Source: Phycisphaerales bacterium
GTDB lineage: Bacteria; Planctomycetota; Phycisphaerae; Phycisphaerales; UBA1924
Reading direction: 5' to 3'
Assembly (NCBI GenBank): GCA_029260345.1
Contig: JAJDDK010000004.1
Coordinates: 62,001-126,000, forward strand
Length of the DNA stretch: 64,000 nt
The notes under the pieces are model-generated. The model was not told where the DNA came from. It made no database searches and was given only the letters and a program-made list of their open reading frames with translations. Below are positions 55,801 through 63,213 of the stretch, one piece after another. Position numbers and translations under genes: made by a program. Every line of letters begins with the position of its first letter. Positions within the stretch are counted from its first letter, which is position 1.

Positions 55801-56458
55801 GGAAGCCCTTCAGCGCATGCGCCGCTGCGGCGATCTCCGTCCCCACAAGCATCGTGCCCGTTGTTTCGATCGTGACGTTGCACATGATCGGCACGTCGGA
55901 TGCGTCTTTGCCGCGCTCCGCGAGCGCATCGAGGCACGCATTGACGGCGCACTTGACCTGCAAAATGTCCTGACACGTTTCGATGATGAACGCATCCACG
56001 CCGCCGTCGAGCAAGCCCCGCGCCTGTTCGACGTAAGACGCAAGCAACTCATCCCACGTGGTGTGGCCCAGTGTGATCAGTTTGGTGCCTGGCCCCATCG
56101 AACCCAGCACAAAGCGCGGCTTGTCTTTCGTCGAATGTTGCTCGCACGCGGCGCGCGCGATTTCCGCCGCGACTTTGTTCAGCTCGCGCGTTTGTTCGAC
56201 CAGATCAAACTCTGCGAAGACCAGTTTGTTGGCGCCAAATGTGTCCGTCTCGACGGCGTCCGCGCCGACGGCAAGAAACGATTCGTGGATGGACTGGATC
56301 ACATCCGGCCGCGTCTGCACGAGGATCTCGGTGCAGTTTTCCTTGTTGAGGTAATCGCGCTCAAGGTCGCAATCGCAATTGTGAATGCTCGTGCCCATCG
56401 CGCCGTCAATGACAAACGGGCGGCGACCGAGACGCGAAAGCAGCGGAGATTGAGCCAT
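52874..56458 (-). CDS. metH: Cobalamin-dependent methionine synthase
   Basis: Methylates homocysteine from methyltetrahydrofolate through B12. About 1194 residues, four modules: homocysteine domain (residues about 1-325, zinc Cys in GLNCATG and GGCCGTTPEH), pterin domain (about 340-620, INSMNLEDGEEK), cobalamin domain with VQGDVHDIGKN near 770 (DxHxxG, axial His) and the reactivation domain at the C-terminus (ERIGCALTENW). Residues about 887-915 in the linker before the reactivation domain are encoded by two class C repeats, so the insert sits where length is tolerated. ATG at 56458 is chosen from family alignment; the frame continues upstream to 56629. Confidence 0.93.
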   Translation of the reverse strand: MAQSPLLSRLGRRPFVIDGAMGTSIHNCDCDLERDYLNKENCTEILVQTRPDVIQSIHESFLAVGADAVETDTFGANKLVFAEFDLVEQTRELNKVAAEIARAACEQHSTKDKPRFVLGSMGPGTKLITLGHTTWDELLASYVEQARGLLDGGVDAFIIETCQDILQVKCAVNACLDALAERGKDASDVPIMCNVTIETTGTMLVGTEIAAAAHALKGFPIASLGLNCATGPVEMTEHVRWLSRHWDRHIAIVPNAGLPVLVEGRTEYPLKPKPFADSVARFVTEFGVSIVGGCCGTTPEHIEALANALDGAMIADVEKTPMKPSCTSLYSPVEYDQDSSILIVGERTNTNGSRKFKRLLNEDDWDGLVSMAREQLRDGSHLIDVCVDFVGRGGVTDMDEVVSRFVRQAPTPLMVDSTQIDVMEAGLKRAGGKCILNSMNLEDGEEKLAEICRMAKRYGAAIVAGTIDEDPQEAMAKTAKRKIEIAERIHDLACNKYGIAPEDLFFDPLVLPVTTGVEADRRLALETIEGTRLISERLPQCNTVVGLSNVSFGLKPAARVVLNSVFMHELREVGLTSAIVHASKILPKTKISDERWNAALDLIYDKRREGFDPLHVFIKLFPDDEEGVAEARVSLADLPLEERLQRHIIDGEKDGLTASLDEALTKYEALDIVNDHLLGGMKVVGELFGKGEMQLPFVLQSAEVMKGAVAHLEPHMPKVEGGGSKGKIILATVQGDVHDIGKNLVDIILTNNGYEVVNLGIKQPIANIMSALEEYGADAIGLSGLLVKSVGVMQDNLREMAERSVATPVMLGGAALTRHYCETELRTTYSSGKVYYGRDAFEGLRLMDHIMKRDFDSLDQEVADRLEKRARAEEQIAKSKSRKAQESVGRASRPSSGDGVADDTDGRDTRPTGEPALAVAQRSDVARDVDVPEPPFWGSRVVEGIKLDDVYPFVNKVALYRGQWQYKKGRKSDEEFERQVREDVDPIFQRFCDMCRDEDVLTPRVVYGWWPVASDGDDLIVFDPDDRTREIERFSFPRQSSRKRLCISDFFKDVGEPERDVLGLSCVTVGEEVSRRARDLFERDDYTEYLYLHGFGVECAEALAEMWHKRMRQELGIGGEDATKIRELFTQKYRGSRYSFGYPACPEMSDQEKLFRLLQPERIGCALTENWQIDPEQSTSALIVHHPEAKYFNV
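53716..53800. repeat. Two class C repeats inside metH
   Basis: TTCACCGGTGGGACGGGTGT with CTCGCCCGTCC (53717-53749) and, in opposite orientation, GACGGGCGGGACGCCCGTCC ending near 53800. The translation (GRASRPS to GRDTRPTGEP) keeps the metH frame. Confidence 0.85.
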
Positions 56459-56614
56459 GCCTGGGATTCGTCCTTCCAGAGGGCGATGGGGGAATCGAGG
56501 AGTCCGTCCGAAGCGCTCTGCCCTACTTGCGGCGAGCCAGCCCGAACCGTCCCGCATCATATCGTCCCGTTCATCCGGATCAACGGATGAAGAATCCGGA
56601 AATGGAAAGTGACA

Positions 56615-56643
56615 TTGACATTTTGCCAATCATGCTTTACGAT
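56615..56643 (+). promoter_or_regulatory. Promoter of the XRE/ABC operon with palindrome
   Basis: TTGACA (56615-56620), 17 bases, TACGAT (56638-56643). The 12-bp perfect palindrome ACGATCGATCGT (56639-56650) overlaps the -10 and the start region, where the encoded XRE regulator could bind. Confidence 0.65.
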
Positions 56644-56648
56644 CGATC

Positions 56649-57044
56649 GTGGGCAATCCGATGAACCAATGCGTCAAATGCACGATCTCGCAGCTCGGCG
56701 TGGCCCTGCTCGCCGCTGGGGCACTTGTGGCCTCCAGTTACGTCCTGAAGACGTACGAGATGTCGGCCCCAGCACGCTTGGGAGTCGCGCTCTCGCCAGC
56801 CCCCTTCTATGTGCTGCTGATCTGGGTCATGGTTCGCGGCGTCAGAATGCTGGACGAGCTTCGCCGCCGCATCATGCTGGAATCCCTCGCCATCGGGTTC
56901 GCCGGCGGATGGCTGCTTCTCCTGCTCTACAACCGCCTTGAAGTCGCGAACATCGGGCTTCCACCTATGGAAATGGATTGGGTCCTTTTCCTCTTCATCA
57001 TGATCTGGGTCGCGGGGTACGGGTACGCCACCCGCCGCTACTGA
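56649..57044 (+). CDS. Four-helix membrane protein, operon gene 1
   Basis: 131 residues with about four transmembrane segments (LGVALLAAGALVASSYVL; FYVLLIWVMV; GFAGGWLLLLLY; WVLFLFIMIWVAGYGYA) and a cytoplasmic MLDELRRRIMLES between. Two Cys near the N-terminus (CVKC). The start is uncertain: the GTG at 56649 is five bases after the -10, while the ATG at 56661 is also possible; neither has a Shine-Dalgarno. Its stop TGATG overlaps the next start. Function unknown, but this kind of protein commonly sits with a small XRE gene. Confidence 0.75.
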   Translation: MGNPMNQCVKCTISQLGVALLAAGALVASSYVLKTYEMSAPARLGVALSPAPFYVLLIWVMVRGVRMLDELRRRIMLESLAIGFAGGWLLLLLYNRLEVANIGLPPMEMDWVLFLFIMIWVAGYGYATRRY

Positions 57045-57277
57045 TGAAGAACCAGCTCAGGGTCTTGCGGGCGGAGCGGAAGTGGTCGCAGGCGGACCTC
57101 GCCAAGCGGCTTTCCGTCTCTCGTCAGACCGTCAACGCGATCGAAACCGAGCGCTACGACCCCAGCCTTCCGCTCGCCTTCCGCATCGCCAGGCTCTTCG
57201 ACCGACCAATCGAAACCATTTTCACCGATCCCGAAGATGGCGAAGAAATGAAATCCGAACCGGAGAAATCGAAATGA
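57044..57277 (+). CDS. Small XRE-family transcriptional regulator
   Basis: 77 residues, essentially one HTH_3 domain: LRAERKWSQADLAKRLSVSR then TVNAIETERYDPSLPLAFRI and ARLFDRPIETIF. This compact type usually represses its own operon. The ATG lies in the stop TGATG of gene 1, and its own stop overlaps the next ATG (ATGA), so it is translated as part of the unit. The palindrome at 56639-56650 is a candidate operator. Confidence 0.88.
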   Translation: MKNQLRVLRAERKWSQADLAKRLSVSRQTVNAIETERYDPSLPLAFRIARLFDRPIETIFTDPEDGEEMKSEPEKSK

Positions 57278-57606
57278 AGACATCGCGGGATGAGTGGCGA
57301 AATCTGGAACAACCGAATGAAGCGACCGAGCCGCACGCAGGCGGCGTCTGCCAAACGCCCCGGCGTTCGTGGCTTATGCTGCCTCTCCTTGCGCTGGGAA
57401 TCGGCAGCGCGGCGGGCGCCATCGTCGTGATGTTCGGCGATTCGTCGATGCGTGAAGGCCTTTCGTACGGCGCGTTCTTCGCGCTGACCAGCTTCGGCGG
57501 ACTTCTGGCGACACGTGAATCAAATAGCGGCGGATGCTGCCTCTCAAAGTGGTTTCAACGCCGCGGGGCAAAAAATGGTGGCGATATGACGGAACACAAC
57601 GCATGA
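57274..57606 (+). CDS. Two-helix membrane protein, operon gene 3
   Basis: 110 residues, two transmembrane helices (LMLPLLALGIGSAAGAIVVMF near 35-55 and SYGAFFALTSFGGLL near 66-82) and a Cys-containing tail (GGCCLSKWFQRRG). Coupled at both ends by ATGA overlaps, with the XRE gene before and the ABC ATPase after. No family recognised; it may assist the exporter. Confidence 0.65.
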   Translation: MKTSRDEWRNLEQPNEATEPHAGGVCQTPRRSWLMLPLLALGIGSAAGAIVVMFGDSSMREGLSYGAFFALTSFGGLLATRESNSGGCCLSKWFQRRGAKNGGDMTEHNA

Positions 57607-58595
57607 GTGACAACGCGATACTTCTCGATGGCGTCGTCAAGACGTTCGGCGACAAGAAAGCGGTCGATCATCTCGATCTGCAAGTCCCCACGGGTTCGGT
57701 GTGCGGCTTCCTCGGCCCCAACGGCGCCGGGAAGACCACCACCATCCGCATGGTGATGTCCATCATTTATCCAGACTCCGGACGCATCGAAGTGCTCGGC
57801 AAGAAGAGCGCCATCGAGTCCAAAGACCGCATCGGCTATCTGCCCGAAGAGCGCGGCGTCTATCGCAAGATGAAAGTTGGCGACTTCCTCGCCTACATCG
57901 CGCGCCTCAAAGGCATGGATGCCGGCCGCGACCTGACGACCAAGATCGACAACTGGCTCGATCGCGTGCAGCTTGCGGACGTGCGCAAGAAGAAGTGCGA
58001 GCAGCTCTCCAAGGGCATGCAGCAGAAAGTGCAGTTCATCGCGACGATCATTCACGATCCGGAACTGATCATCCTTGATGAGCCCTTCAGCGGCCTCGAC
58101 CCCGTGAACGCACGCTTGCTGCGCACACTCATTGATGAGATGCGCACGGCCGGCAAGACGATCATCTTTTCAACGCACGTGCTCGCCTCGGCGGACCAGT
58201 TGTGCGACCGCGTGTTCATGATCAACAAGGGCCAGAAAGTGCTGGACGGCTCCATCGAAGGCATCCGCGCCAAGTTTGATCCGAAAACAATTGTCGTCGA
58301 GCCTGCCGCATCAAACGCGGACCAGGATTTCTACGGCAAGGTCCAATCGATCTCCGGCGTCCACTCCGTGACGCGAATCGGCGAGCGTGGCTCCGTGTAC
58401 GAAGCGCATCTGAACGATGGCGCGGACGCCCAGACAGTGCTCAGCGCCATCGCGGCAGCCATGCCCGTCCGGCGCATCGAATTGCGCAAGGCGACACTCG
58501 AAGACATCTTTGTCAATCTCGTCGATCCGGGAGACTCCGAAGACACCATCCGCGCGGCACTGAAATCCGACGCCGCCATGTCGGTGGGAGCCTGA
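57603..58595 (+). CDS. ABC-2 exporter ATPase (NatA-like)
   Basis: 330 residues. Walker A GPNGAGKTTT near 38-47, Q-loop region and signature LSKGMQQKVQFIATI near 139, Walker B IILDEPFSGLDPVN near 155-168 and an H-loop in IFSTHVLASA near 200. The C-terminal 90 residues fit a DUF4162 domain. Related proteins are NatA of Na+ efflux and daunorubicin-type exporters; the substrate is unknown. Starts within the previous stop (ATGA) and ends 3 bp before the permease. Confidence 0.9.
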   Translation: MSDNAILLDGVVKTFGDKKAVDHLDLQVPTGSVCGFLGPNGAGKTTTIRMVMSIIYPDSGRIEVLGKKSAIESKDRIGYLPEERGVYRKMKVGDFLAYIARLKGMDAGRDLTTKIDNWLDRVQLADVRKKKCEQLSKGMQQKVQFIATIIHDPELIILDEPFSGLDPVNARLLRTLIDEMRTAGKTIIFSTHVLASADQLCDRVFMINKGQKVLDGSIEGIRAKFDPKTIVVEPAASNADQDFYGKVQSISGVHSVTRIGERGSVYEAHLNDGADAQTVLSAIAAAMPVRRIELRKATLEDIFVNLVDPGDSEDTIRAALKSDAAMSVGA

Positions 58596-58598
58596 TTC

Positions 58599-59966
58599 AT
58601 GAATAAGATAATTCTCACCGCAATTCGTGAATTCAAAGCCACGGCGCTGACGCCGGCGTTTCTGTTCGGCGCCGTCATTTTGCCGCTGATTATTTGGGGT
58701 GTGCTCGCTGCGGCGCTGGGCGCCGGCCTGTTCAGCCAAAAGCCTGAGCCGACGAAAGGAAAAATTGCTCTCGTCGATCCGACGCCGGACAAACAGTTGA
58801 CGGCACTCGTGGCGGCGCGCCTCTCGCCTGAAGCGCAGAAGGCGAAACTCGAAGCCATGAGAGCCGAAGCCAGCGCCAAACTCGCCGAGGTAATGGGCTC
58901 CATGGGCGAGAATGCGGCGAAGCAGGCGGAAGGATTATTCAAGTTTGATCCGTCCGAGATTGACGTCGAATCGCACGAGCCTTCGGCCGATCTCGAAGCC
59001 GTTCGCCAGCGCGTTCGTGACGGTGAACTTCTCGCTCTCATCGAAGTGACGCAGAGCACGATCGAACCCGGAGGCACATTCACCGATCAGGTTGGAGAGA
59101 AGGCCAAAGCACGCGACATCGAGATGATTGAAGATGCCGTCGCGAACTCTGTCGTTGACGTGCGTCTTGAGGACTCCGGTATGAGTGCGCCGCTCGTACG
59201 CGCGCTCTATAGCCGTCCGAGCGCCCAGCAAGTCACGCTCAAGGCCTCTGGCGGCGAAACCAAAGGCTCGGAGATGATCCAACGCTTCTTGCCACTTGCC
59301 TTCCTCATGTTTCTCGCCATCGCCATCTTCACCGGCGGCGGTTACCTGCTGATGAGCACAGTGGAAGAGAAATCGAGCCGCATTATGGAAGTGCTTCTTT
59401 CCTCAATGTCACCGATGCAATTGATGACAGGGAAGATCATCGGCCAGGGCTTTGTGGGGCTTCTCTTGCTGTTGGTTTACGGCGGGCTTGGTGTGTTTGC
59501 GGCGATCCAGTTCGCCTTCATGGACCTGATCCCACCATCGCTGCTCGTGTGGCTGGTCGTCTACTTCCTGATGGGATACTTCATCTATGCGTCATTTAAT
59601 GCGGCCATCGGCGCCGCAGTGAACGAAGCCCGCGAAGCCCAGGCCCTGCAAGGGCCCATCATGGGTCTGACGATTCTCATCATGTATCTCGCGATCTTCA
59701 GTGTGATGATCAGTGACAATCCACACTCCTCAATCGCGCGAGGGCTGAGCTATTTCCCGCCGGCCACCCCATTCGTCATGTCCATGCGCGTCGCGTACAT
59801 CAATGACCCGATGCCGATGTGGGAGCTGGTGTCCACGACGGTCGTCGGCGTGCTCGGCATGATCGCAAGCGTCTGGTTCGCCGCGAAGATCTTCCGCGTC
59901 GGCGTCCTGATGTACGGCCAGCCGCCGAGCCTCATTGGCCTGATCAAGTGGATGCGGTATGCGTGA
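58599..59966 (+). CDS. ABC-2 exporter permease (NatB-like)
   Basis: 455 residues. An N-terminal transmembrane helix (AFLFGAVILPLIIWGVLAAA), then about 200 extracytoplasmic residues rich in Glu, Ala and Lys (residues about 45-230), then five or six further helices with the ABC-2 segment EEKSSRIMEVLLSSMSPMQL near 265, which is typical of NatB-like permeases. Pairs with the ATPase 3 bp upstream. The transport direction is expected to be outward. Substrate unknown. Confidence 0.9.
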   Translation: MNKIILTAIREFKATALTPAFLFGAVILPLIIWGVLAAALGAGLFSQKPEPTKGKIALVDPTPDKQLTALVAARLSPEAQKAKLEAMRAEASAKLAEVMGSMGENAAKQAEGLFKFDPSEIDVESHEPSADLEAVRQRVRDGELLALIEVTQSTIEPGGTFTDQVGEKAKARDIEMIEDAVANSVVDVRLEDSGMSAPLVRALYSRPSAQQVTLKASGGETKGSEMIQRFLPLAFLMFLAIAIFTGGGYLLMSTVEEKSSRIMEVLLSSMSPMQLMTGKIIGQGFVGLLLLLVYGGLGVFAAIQFAFMDLIPPSLLVWLVVYFLMGYFIYASFNAAIGAAVNEAREAQALQGPIMGLTILIMYLAIFSVMISDNPHSSIARGLSYFPPATPFVMSMRVAYINDPMPMWELVSTTVVGVLGMIASVWFAAKIFRVGVLMYGQPPSLIGLIKWMRYA

Positions 59967-59968
59967 CT

Positions 59969-60016
59969 AATCCTCCCCCTCCCGCCTCGCGGGAGGGGTT
60001 AGGGGAGGGTTCTCCC
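59969..60016. repeat. Palindromic repeat, CCTCCC type
   Basis: CCTCCCCCTCCCGCCTCGCG continued by GGAGGGGTTAGGGGAGG; a long inverted repeat at the end of the permease gene. Confidence 0.7.
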
Positions 60017-60073
60017 ATCACCTCTCCCTTTGGGAGAGGTCGGCGAAGCAAAGCGCCGCCGGGTGAGGGGCGA
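60017..60073. repeat. Class A repeat unit
   Basis: CACCTCTCCCTTTGGGAGAG stem, then GTCGGCGAAGCAAAGCGCCG and GGTGAGGGG. Almost identical to 60181-60237. Confidence 0.85.
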
Positions 60074-60121
60074 GTTCCTTCCTTCATGATCAGCGAACGC
60101 GCCGGAAAGCAGGACACATTC

Positions 60122-60174
60122 GGCCCTCACCCGACCTCGCTGCGCTCGGCCACCCTCTCCCAATGGGAGAGGGA
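60122..60174. repeat. Class A repeat unit, opposite orientation
   Basis: GCCCTCACCCGACCTCGCTG, CGCTCGGCCACC and CTCTCCCAATGGGAGAG, the reverse of the nadA third unit. Confidence 0.85.
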
Positions 60175-60180
60175 CTCGCT

Positions 60181-60237
60181 CCACCTCTCCCTTTGGGAGA
60201 GGTCGGCAAAGCAAAGCGCCGCCGGGTGAGGGTCGAG
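60181..60237. repeat. Class A repeat unit
   Basis: Copy of 60017-60073 with few changes. The 403-bp gap 59967-60369 is almost wholly repeats and carries no gene. Confidence 0.85.
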
Positions 60238-60285
60238 TTTCGCCCGTTCGATTCATTAAGAAAGAATAAATCAAGTCAAACATCT

Positions 60286-60342
60286 GGCCCTCATCCGTCA
60301 ACGCGTTGCGTTGACACCTTCTCCCAGACGGAGAAGGGATTG
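60286..60342. repeat. Class A variant, opposite orientation
   Basis: GGCCCTCATCCGTCAACGCG, GTTGACACCTTCTCCCAGAC and GGAGAAGGG: same layout with altered stem bases, matching the second nadA unit and the intergenic copy at 11237-11288. Confidence 0.7.
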
Positions 60343-60357
60343 GCGCCATATCGCCGA

Positions 60358-60363
60358 TAGATT
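60358..60363 (+). promoter_or_regulatory. -10-like element, uppP
   Basis: TAGATT, six bases before the uppP ATG, no Shine-Dalgarno. Confidence 0.35.
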
Positions 60364-60369
60364 CCCCAC

Positions 60370-61305
60370 ATGACTTGGTGGCACGCTGTCATTCTGGGCC
60401 TCGTTGAGGGAATCACTGAGTACCTCCCGGTCAGTTCGACCGGTCATCTCATCATCACCAGCGCGCTGCTCGGTCTCGATGACCCGTCCGTCAAGAACTC
60501 TGTTGATACGTTCACGATCGTCGTGCAGGGCGGCGCGATCCTCGCCGTGCTCGGTCTGTATCGCCAGCGCGTCCTTCAAATGATTCGCGGCGTCTTCGGG
60601 CGCGACCCCGCCGGGCGCAAGCTCGCCATCAACATCATCATCGCGTTTCTCCCCGCAGCGATCCTCGGCGTATTGCTCGACGACTGGATCGAAGCGCGAC
60701 TCTTCTCACCCATCCCGGTGCTCGCGGCTCTCGCTCTCGGCGGCGTGTGGATGATCTGGCTGGATCGTCCGAGCGCACGGCGCGCCTCTGCAGAATTGCA
60801 TGAAGCCATCGACCACGAGCACGATCCTGAAGACGAAAAAGCGAAAAAACTCGGCGCGGCGCCGCGTCGCCATCTCGAGATCGAAGACATCTCGTGGCGC
60901 ACGGCGCTGGCCATCGGCTTCTTTCAAGTCGTCGCCATGTGGCCCGGCACGTCGCGCTCGATGATGACCATCGCCGGCGGCACACTGCTCGGCCTGCGCC
61001 CCAAACAAGCGGCGGAGTTTTCATTCCTGCTCGGCCTGCCCACACTCGGCGGCGCCACCGTGTACAAACTCGCAAAGAACCTGAAAGAATCGCACGACAA
61101 CGGCACGCCGAACATGTTCGAAGACCTCGGCGTCATGCCGGTGGTCATCGGGCTGATCGTCGCGACGATCGCCGCAGCGCTTGCCGTGAAATGGCTCGTG
61201 TCATTCTTGAATAAGCACGGCCTGGCTGTGTTTGGCTGGTATCGGCTTGCGTTGTGCGCGGTGCTTGGCGGATTGATCGCTGCGGGCATTGTGCAATTCG
61301 GTTGA
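60370..61305 (+). CDS. uppP: Undecaprenyl-diphosphatase
   Basis: Recycles the lipid carrier for peptidoglycan and O-antigen. 311 residues with about eight membrane segments. The two family motifs are present: GLVEGITEYLPVSSTGHL near 8-26, and MWPGTSRSMMTIAGGTLLGL near 195-215. A hydrophilic insert of about 40 residues (HEHDPEDEKAKKLG) separates the third and fourth segments and is longer than usual. The repeat cluster precedes it and the alcohol dehydrogenase-like gene converges with an 18-bp gap. Confidence 0.94.
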   Translation: MTWWHAVILGLVEGITEYLPVSSTGHLIITSALLGLDDPSVKNSVDTFTIVVQGGAILAVLGLYRQRVLQMIRGVFGRDPAGRKLAINIIIAFLPAAILGVLLDDWIEARLFSPIPVLAALALGGVWMIWLDRPSARRASAELHEAIDHEHDPEDEKAKKLGAAPRRHLEIEDISWRTALAIGFFQVVAMWPGTSRSMMTIAGGTLLGLRPKQAAEFSFLLGLPTLGGATVYKLAKNLKESHDNGTPNMFEDLGVMPVVIGLIVATIAAALAVKWLVSFLNKHGLAVFGWYRLALCAVLGGLIAAGIVQFG

Positions 61306-61323
61306 GGCGCGCACCGAAGTCAA

Positions 61324-62307
61324 TCACATCTCGATGACAACCTTGAGCTGTGACGGGTCTTGCGCCGCCGCAAATGCTTTGGCCGCATGCTCCAGCTTGA
61401 ATCGCTGCGTGATCAGTCCTTCGACGTTGATCTCGCCGCGTTCGAGCATGGTCACGGCTTCGCGCAGGCGGGCGCCGCGCGAACCGAGCAGTTCGATCTC
61501 ATTCTCCACCAGCGGGCGCAGATCCGTTTCATCCGGCATATCGAATCCGGGAGGCGAAAGCGGGCGCAGCAGCACGATCTTGCCGCGCGGGCGCACCATG
61601 GCCGCGGCGGTCGTGATGCTCCCTCCCGGCGCCGACACATCGAGCACCACATCCTGATCTTCGCGCCGGCCGACTTGTTCCAGCGGACGATGGCGCACGC
61701 CGAGTCGATCCGCCGCATGCAGCGTCGCTTCGCACGACGATACAACACGCACAGACGCATTCAGTTTGGCCATTGCCTGAGCCGCAAGCAGCGCTTCGGA
61801 GCCGCGCCCCAGCACCGTGATGTACGGACGGCCTTCCAAGTGCGTGAACCACGCGGCTTGCAGCGCCCGCGCCAGTGGCGCCGCGAAAATCGCCAGATCA
61901 TCCGGCAGCGACTCAGAAATCGCGCACACATTCATCGTCGGAAGGTTGAATTGTTCGCGCAGGCAGCCATCGCAGCCCGGTGATCCGAGTAGTCGCCGAT
62001 CGCGGCAATGCGTGCTCAGTCCACCGCGACACAGATCGCACAAGCCGCACACGATGTCCGGCGAGGAGACGATGCGTTGACGGCGCAGGGCAGCGGATTT
62101 CGAACCTGTTTCCACGACGGTCCCGACAAATTCGCGCCCGGGCGTGAACGCGGTTGCGTCATCGATGCGCAGCATGCTCGCAATGTCAAACCAATCGATG
62201 CTCACCAGCGAAGGCCGCACGGCGACTTCGGTTTCGGCTGGAGCTCGTGTTTCGGAATTCGCCAGAGTGATGGCGCCGGCGCTGAGGCGCACCGCGCGAA
62301 AACTCAT
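61324..62307 (-). CDS. Zinc-type medium-chain dehydrogenase/reductase
   Basis: 327 residues. Structural-zinc Cys are clear: VCGLCDLCRGGLSTHC near 89-104. The start of the catalytic-zinc environment (FTPGREFVGTVVETG) is kept, though the usual first catalytic Cys segment (VSIDWFDIASM) shows no Cys, so an active-site zinc is doubtful. A nucleotide-binding-like segment VLGRGSEALLAAQAM is near 170. The best name is an alcohol-dehydrogenase-like oxidoreductase of unknown substrate. ATG at 62307 follows GAGGGGGA and overlaps the HEAT gene stop. Confidence 0.75.
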   Translation of the reverse strand: MSFRAVRLSAGAITLANSETRAPAETEVAVRPSLVSIDWFDIASMLRIDDATAFTPGREFVGTVVETGSKSAALRRQRIVSSPDIVCGLCDLCRGGLSTHCRDRRLLGSPGCDGCLREQFNLPTMNVCAISESLPDDLAIFAAPLARALQAAWFTHLEGRPYITVLGRGSEALLAAQAMAKLNASVRVVSSCEATLHAADRLGVRHRPLEQVGRREDQDVVLDVSAPGGSITTAAAMVRPRGKIVLLRPLSPPGFDMPDETDLRPLVENEIELLGSRGARLREAVTMLERGEINVEGLITQRFKLEHAAKAFAAAQDPSQLKVVIEM

Positions 62308-63161
62308 TCCCCCTCGGGACTCGGCGCGGTTCCCCGCGTCATCCCGACTGGCATCGATGCGGTCTCGTTTGGTGTCTCGACCCATGGAACGATGTATTCC
62401 CAGAACTTTGGCTTTCGCTGATACACGGGATAGACGTAGGTACCGCGCCCAGCGAACAGATCGTCCGTTTCGGACGTCCACTGAAGCCACGCGCCAGCGT
62501 CATAGGCAAAGTCCTGCCCGGTCAGGATGGTCAGTGAACTCAGCGCCGCCTGATTCACGAGGAGTCGCTGATCGAGCAACCCTGAAATAAGCACCTGCAC
62601 AACTTGCGCGTCCGCGTATTGCCCAAGGGCGCCCGCAGCGGCGGCACGAGTTTCGGAATCCGTCTCAAAACGAGGGCTTGCCGCGCGAATCAGCGGCTCC
62701 ACCACGGCTGGATTATGAATGCGCTGCAATGCTTCAGCCGCGGCTCTGCGAACGATGGGTGAATCATCCGTCAGGGATTCAGCGAGCAGCACCGCATCGC
62801 TTGTCAGACCGTGTCGTCCGACCGCTTCGCATGCGACGGCGCGCACGGTGGGATCCTCATCATCCATCGCGAGGCGATAAAAGCGCAGGTACACCGGATC
62901 GCCGCCCCACGGCGCATTGGAGAGAAGCAGCATGCCGCGCTGACGTTTGTCGGGGTCATACGGGTCCGCCGCCCAGCGAGCGGCTTCGGCAGGATCCGGC
63001 GGCGAGAAGATATTCAGAATCGTGTCCTGCTCGAGATTGCTGCCGCCGGTGAAATCGGCGCCGCATCCGCTGACGAATAAGGTGCAGAAGTACACGAAGA
63101 CCATGCATCCGGCGGCGCGGAGTCGGCGAGTCGTATTCGCAGTCGGTTCAGCACTGGGCAC
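62304..63161 (-). CDS. HEAT-repeat lipoprotein
   Basis: About 285 residues from the GTG at 63161 (start unsure; ATG at 63104 would also leave the lipobox). Signal with RR and a lipobox FVSGC. Residues about 95-240 are HEAT-like helical repeats: DPTVRAVACEAVGRHG, DDSPIVRRAAAEALQRI, SETRAAAAGALGQYAD. The C-terminal 60 residues are Trp/Tyr/Pro-rich (YVYPVYQRKPKFWEYIVPW). Probably a scaffold at the periplasmic face. ATGA overlap with the next gene. Confidence 0.78.
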   Translation of the reverse strand: MPSAEPTANTTRRLRAAGCMVFVYFCTLFVSGCGADFTGGSNLEQDTILNIFSPPDPAEAARWAADPYDPDKRQRGMLLLSNAPWGGDPVYLRFYRLAMDDEDPTVRAVACEAVGRHGLTSDAVLLAESLTDDSPIVRRAAAEALQRIHNPAVVEPLIRAASPRFETDSETRAAAAGALGQYADAQVVQVLISGLLDQRLLVNQAALSSLTILTGQDFAYDAGAWLQWTSETDDLFAGRGTYVYPVYQRKPKFWEYIVPWVETPNETASMPVGMTRGTAPSPEGE

Positions 63162-63167
63162 GATTCG

Positions 63168-63173
63168 ATTGTA
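63168..63173 (-). promoter_or_regulatory. -10-like element, HEAT lipoprotein
   Basis: TACAAT on the minus strand, six bases before the GTG at 63161; it supports this start and a leaderless transcript. Confidence 0.4.
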
Positions 63174-63213
63174 CGGTGAAAGCGGATTCAGGCTGAAGTG
63201 AAGGAGGCGCCTC

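Noticed and set aside
56649-59966. Phage-defence or toxin-antitoxin system
   Set aside because: The small XRE gene is followed by membrane and ABC exporter genes, not by a toxin or nuclease; no defence domain is recognised.
59969-60342. CRISPR array
   Set aside because: Units differ in orientation, length and spacing, there are no regular unique spacers, and no cas genes lie nearby.
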